Positions 13,785 through 15,310 of a DNA stretch of 15,310 nucleotides are shown piece by piece. Below the pieces are notes generated by a model. That model was not told the origin of the DNA. It saw only the letters and a program-made list of their open reading frames with translations, and searched no databases. Source of the DNA: Lawsonibacter sp. (lineage in GTDB: Bacteria > Bacillota > Clostridia > Oscillospirales > Oscillospiraceae); contig JAAWLY010000034.1 of assembly GCA_022798155.1 (NCBI GenBank), positions 1-15,310 on the forward strand. The letters are read 5' to 3'. The position numbers were made by a program, and so were the translations under genes. How positions within the stretch are numbered: the stretch's first letter is position 1; each line of letters starts with the position of its first letter.

Positions 13785-14678
13785 TTATTTCATGGCCGCG
13801 CAGATGAGGATGGACCAGTACTTTTCCTGGGCGGTGGCCCCCCGGGAGTTGACGGTGATGGGGACGGCAGCGCCCAGGACCACCCCGGCCATCTCTCCTC
13901 CGGCCAGGCCGTAGAGGGACTTGCCCAGCAGGTTGCCCGCGGCGATGGAGGGGGCCAGCAGGATGTCGGCGTCGCCGGCCACGGGGCTGTGGTAGCCCTT
14001 TATCTGGGCGGCCTGGGCGTTGGTGGCCAGGTCCAGGGAGATGGGCCCCTCCACCAGGCAGGGGCCGAAGTCCCCCCGCTCTCCCGCCGCCTTCAGGGCG
14101 GCGGCGTCGGCCGTTTCGGGCATGGAGGGGGTCACCGTCTCCACCGCGCACAGGGCGGCCGCCTTGGGCCGCTCGTAGCCCAGAAAGCGGCAAAAGTCCA
14201 CCGCGTTTTGCAGAATGCGTCCCTTCTGCTCCCGGTCGGGGGTCACCACCATGCCGCCGTCGGTGACATAGAGCAGCTTGTGGTAGGAAGGCACGTCCAG
14301 AATCGCTACATGGGACATCAGCTCCCCAGCCCGGATGCCCGTCTCCCGGCTGACCACCGCTTTAAGCAGGGCGCCGGTGGGAAGCATCCCCTTGATGAGC
14401 ATGGAGCCCGCCCCGGAGCGGATCAGCTCCACCGATTTACCGGCGCACTGGGCGTCGTCCCCGGCGTCCACCACCTGATCCGGGTCCAGCTCCTCCCCCA
14501 GCTCCTGGGCGATGGACAAAATCTCCGTCCGGCGCCCCACCAGGATGGGCCGAATCAGGCCGTCCCGCCGGGCGGCAAAGACCGCCTGGAGGGTGTGCCG
14601 GTCGTGGGCCGCCGCCGTGACCGCGGTTTTGGGCGGCAGCCCCCGGGTCTTTAACTCAGAAAAGCTGGCAATTACCAT
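13785..14678 (-). CDS. ptb: Phosphate butyryltransferase
   Basis: 297 residues, the usual length for Ptb (about 300) and shorter than most phosphate acetyltransferases. It exchanges CoA for phosphate on butyryl-CoA to give butyryl phosphate for butyrate kinase. Family features are ELIRSGAGSMLIKGMLPTGALLKAVV near 85-110, LYVTDGGMVVTPDREQK near 136-152, and the C-terminal GDADILLAPSIAAGNLLGKSL with the ending AAVPITVNSRGAT that lines the active site. ATG at 14678 has GGAGGG seven bases upstream (about 14685-14690). It is first in a two-gene unit with buk, read from the promoter at 14735-14762. A branched-chain acyl-CoA substrate is the main alternative. Confidence 0.93.
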   Translation of the reverse strand: MVIASFSELKTRGLPPKTAVTAAAHDRHTLQAVFAARRDGLIRPILVGRRTEILSIAQELGEELDPDQVVDAGDDAQCAGKSVELIRSGAGSMLIKGMLPTGALLKAVVSRETGIRAGELMSHVAILDVPSYHKLLYVTDGGMVVTPDREQKGRILQNAVDFCRFLGYERPKAAALCAVETVTPSMPETADAAALKAAGERGDFGPCLVEGPISLDLATNAQAAQIKGYHSPVAGDADILLAPSIAAGNLLGKSLYGLAGGEMAGVVLGAAVPITVNSRGATAQEKYWSILICAAMK

Positions 14679-14711
14679 AAAATGCCCTCCTTCTCCTGCT
14701 TGTCTGCCTCT

Positions 14712-14762
14712 ATTTTATCATCGGCGGCGGGAAAAGTATAGGGCTTGTTTGAAAAAAGTCAA
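14712..14762 (-). promoter_or_regulatory. Promoter region of ptb-buk, with the 28-nt core shared with the mini-sigma-54 gene
   Basis: On the - strand, TTGACT (14762-14757), a 16-nt spacer with AAACAAGCCC, and TATACT (14740-14735). This core equals the promoter at 3470-3497 at 25 of 28 positions, spacer included. A second possible -10, TGATAAAAT (TAAAAT at 14717-14712), lies closer to the gene but has no good -35. Either way transcription would start within about 60 nt of ptb. Confidence 0.6.
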
Positions 14763-14982
14763 AACGCCCAATCGGCGGGCCTTTCGCCCCCATGCTTCCC
14801 CGATTTTTCTTGAAATCCACCCAGGATTCCGGCGAAAAATTGTGCTTGCCGGGAGCCGAAATCCCTCGCCGCTGTGCATTCTTCCATTGTTCAAACGGCG
14901 CCTGGAGGGAAATGGCCCATTTTGCGGGGCGGCTTTTGGACAGACCTTTGAAATCCGTATGGCTTTCAGATATTTTTCGTAT
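14763..14982. other. Non-coding stretch between the divergent ptb and flavoprotein promoters
   Basis: About 220 bases with no convincing gene: the open frames crossing it lack ribosome sites and family resemblance. It contains pairing segments such as CCGGC/GCCGG near 14831-14853 and a long-range CCCTC-GCCG with CGGC-GAGGG pairing across about 14863-14910. It may be a dispersed intergenic element or a structured RNA; nothing in it is recognised with confidence. Confidence 0.35.
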
Positions 14983-15010
14983 TTGCGCCGGCGGCGGAAT
15001 GTGGTATAAT
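14983..15010 (+). promoter_or_regulatory. Promoter of the downstream flavoprotein gene
   Basis: TTGCGC at 14983-14988, a 16-nt spacer and a perfect TATAAT at 15005-15010 preceded by TGG (extended -10). The transcript would have a leader of about 110 nt. Confidence 0.75.
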
Positions 15011-15051
15011 AGTCGAAAAAAAGGTGATCCTTCCCCTTTGGCGGAGGCAAA

Positions 15052-15093
15052 ATGACAATAAGGGGAGCCGGAAGAGGAGAGAACTCCGGTTGA
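15052..15093 (+). CDS. Possible 13-residue leader peptide
   Basis: ATG at 15052 with GGAGG at 15043-15047 opens a frame of 13 codons (MTIRGAGRGENSG) ending with TGA at 15091-15093. The stop lies in the loop of the hairpin at 15083-15106. It is glycine/arginine-rich without a run of one regulatory amino acid, so a classic amino-acid attenuator is not evident. It could be chance. Confidence 0.3.
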   Translation: MTIRGAGRGENSG

Positions 15094-15106
15094 TCTGGAC
15101 CGGAGT
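15083..15106 (+). promoter_or_regulatory. Leader hairpin upstream of the TTG-started gene
   Basis: ACTCCGGT (15083-15090) pairs with ACCGGAGT (15099-15106), a perfect 8-bp stem with an 8-nt loop. It has no T-run, so it is not a terminator. It lies just before the GGAGGAGG ribosome site (15115-15122) and overlaps the end of the small leader ORF. Confidence 0.5.
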
Positions 15107-15129
15107 CAATGTATGGAGGAGGAATTGAT

Positions 15130-15310
15130 TTGAGCAGATTATCCATTGAAACTCCGGGGCGAGCCCAGACGGTGCTGAGCGGGCTGAACCGGGACATGGA
15201 GCGGCGCCTCGACGCCAGCCAGCCGGGGCTGTGCCCGGTGGACATGTCCCTGAACTTCCTGCGGCTGTGCCACGCCCAGACCTGCGGCAAATGCGTCCCC
15301 TGCCGGGTGG
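15130..15310 (+). CDS. NAD(P)H/iron-sulfur flavoprotein, N-terminal part (NuoF-type [4Fe-4S] domain)
   Basis: Only the first 60 codons are in the window. The start is TTG at 15130, seven bases after a strong GGAGGAGG site (15115-15122); no ATG start fits as well. The peptide contains CPVDMSLNFLRLCHAQTCGK followed by CVPCR. The CGKCVPCR motif is the same cluster-binding motif as in HydB (C491-C497), where it forms the NADH-dehydrogenase-type [4Fe-4S] site. Having it so near the N-terminus, without the FMN-binding domain first, fits large proteins in which this domain precedes a glutamate-synthase-small-subunit-like FAD/NAD(P) oxidoreductase domain (SfrB/NfnB-like). That architecture is inference from memory; the rest lies outside the window. 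Confidence 0.65.
   Translation, partial: MSRLSIETPGRAQTVLSGLNRDMERRLDASQPGLCPVDMSLNFLRLCHAQTCGKCVPCRV

Noticed and set aside
12557..13807. A 416-codon + strand frame opposite butyrate kinase
   Set aside because: It is a mirror of buk, starts within the terminator of the enzyme I-like gene and has no recognisable domain.
14718..15290. A 190-codon - strand frame across the ptb-flavoprotein intergenic region
   Set aside because: It crosses two promoters and the start of the TTG gene, with no ribosome site and no domain resemblance.
1..15310. CRISPR array, tRNA, rRNA or insertion sequence with transposase
   Set aside because: No regularly spaced repeats, no cloverleaf-like segment that I could recognise and no transposase-like protein were seen on either strand.

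Overview
The window is a GC-rich stretch of a bacterial chromosome, most likely from an anaerobic, butyrate-forming member of the Clostridia (Oscillospiraceae-like, e.g. the Flavonifractor/Lawsonibacter group). Three things point there: Gram-positive style ribosome binding sites (AGGAGG), a phosphate butyryltransferase/butyrate kinase pair, and a trimeric NADH-linked [FeFe] hydrogenase in a high-GC Firmicute background. The taxonomy is inference; no rRNA gene is present.

Layout. (1) 2-3473, + strand: the tail of a substrate-binding protein, two permeases and two ATPases of a nickel/peptide-type (NikABCDE/DppABCDF) ABC importer, tightly coupled by ATGA overlaps. A palindromic repeat precedes the last ATPase gene. 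(2) 3470-3776: a small transcription unit with its own promoter and terminator. It encodes a 66-residue protein that joins the N-terminal region I of sigma-54 (RpoN) directly to the C-terminal RpoN box, so about 85% of a normal sigma-54 is missing. (3) 3791-5425: a ParB-like-fold protein and a YfcE-type metallophosphoesterase, overlapping by ATGA, behind a promoter and a structured leader. (4) 5431-6052: a monocistronic 170-residue protein of unknown function with clear promoter and terminator. (5) 6083-10304: hydC-hydB-hydA, a complete trimeric (probably electron-bifurcating) [FeFe] hydrogenase. (6) 10310-11592, - strand: a class I PLP aminotransferase convergent with hydA. It is divergent from (7) 11705-12573, + strand: a stand-alone PTS enzyme I N-terminal domain without the PEP-binding half. 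(8) 12575-14762, - strand: ptb-buk, the terminal butyrate kinase pathway. (9) 14763-15310: a non-coding stretch, then a promoter, a leader with a tiny ORF and hairpin, and the TTG-started beginning of a flavoprotein with a NuoF-type [4Fe-4S] motif.

How the genes fit together: the hydrogenase disposes of electrons from NADH plus reduced ferredoxin as H2. The ptb-buk pair makes ATP and butyrate from butyryl-CoA, a route that elsewhere yields reduced ferredoxin through butyryl-CoA dehydrogenase/Etf. The last, truncated gene appears to start a second NAD(P)H/iron-sulfur module. So the 6-15 kb part looks like an energy and redox neighbourhood, while 1-3.5 kb is an uptake system. The most unusual items are the mini-sigma-54, the stand-alone enzyme I N-domain, and a 28-nt promoter core (25/28 identical, spacer included) found before both the mini-sigma-54 gene and ptb in opposite orientations.
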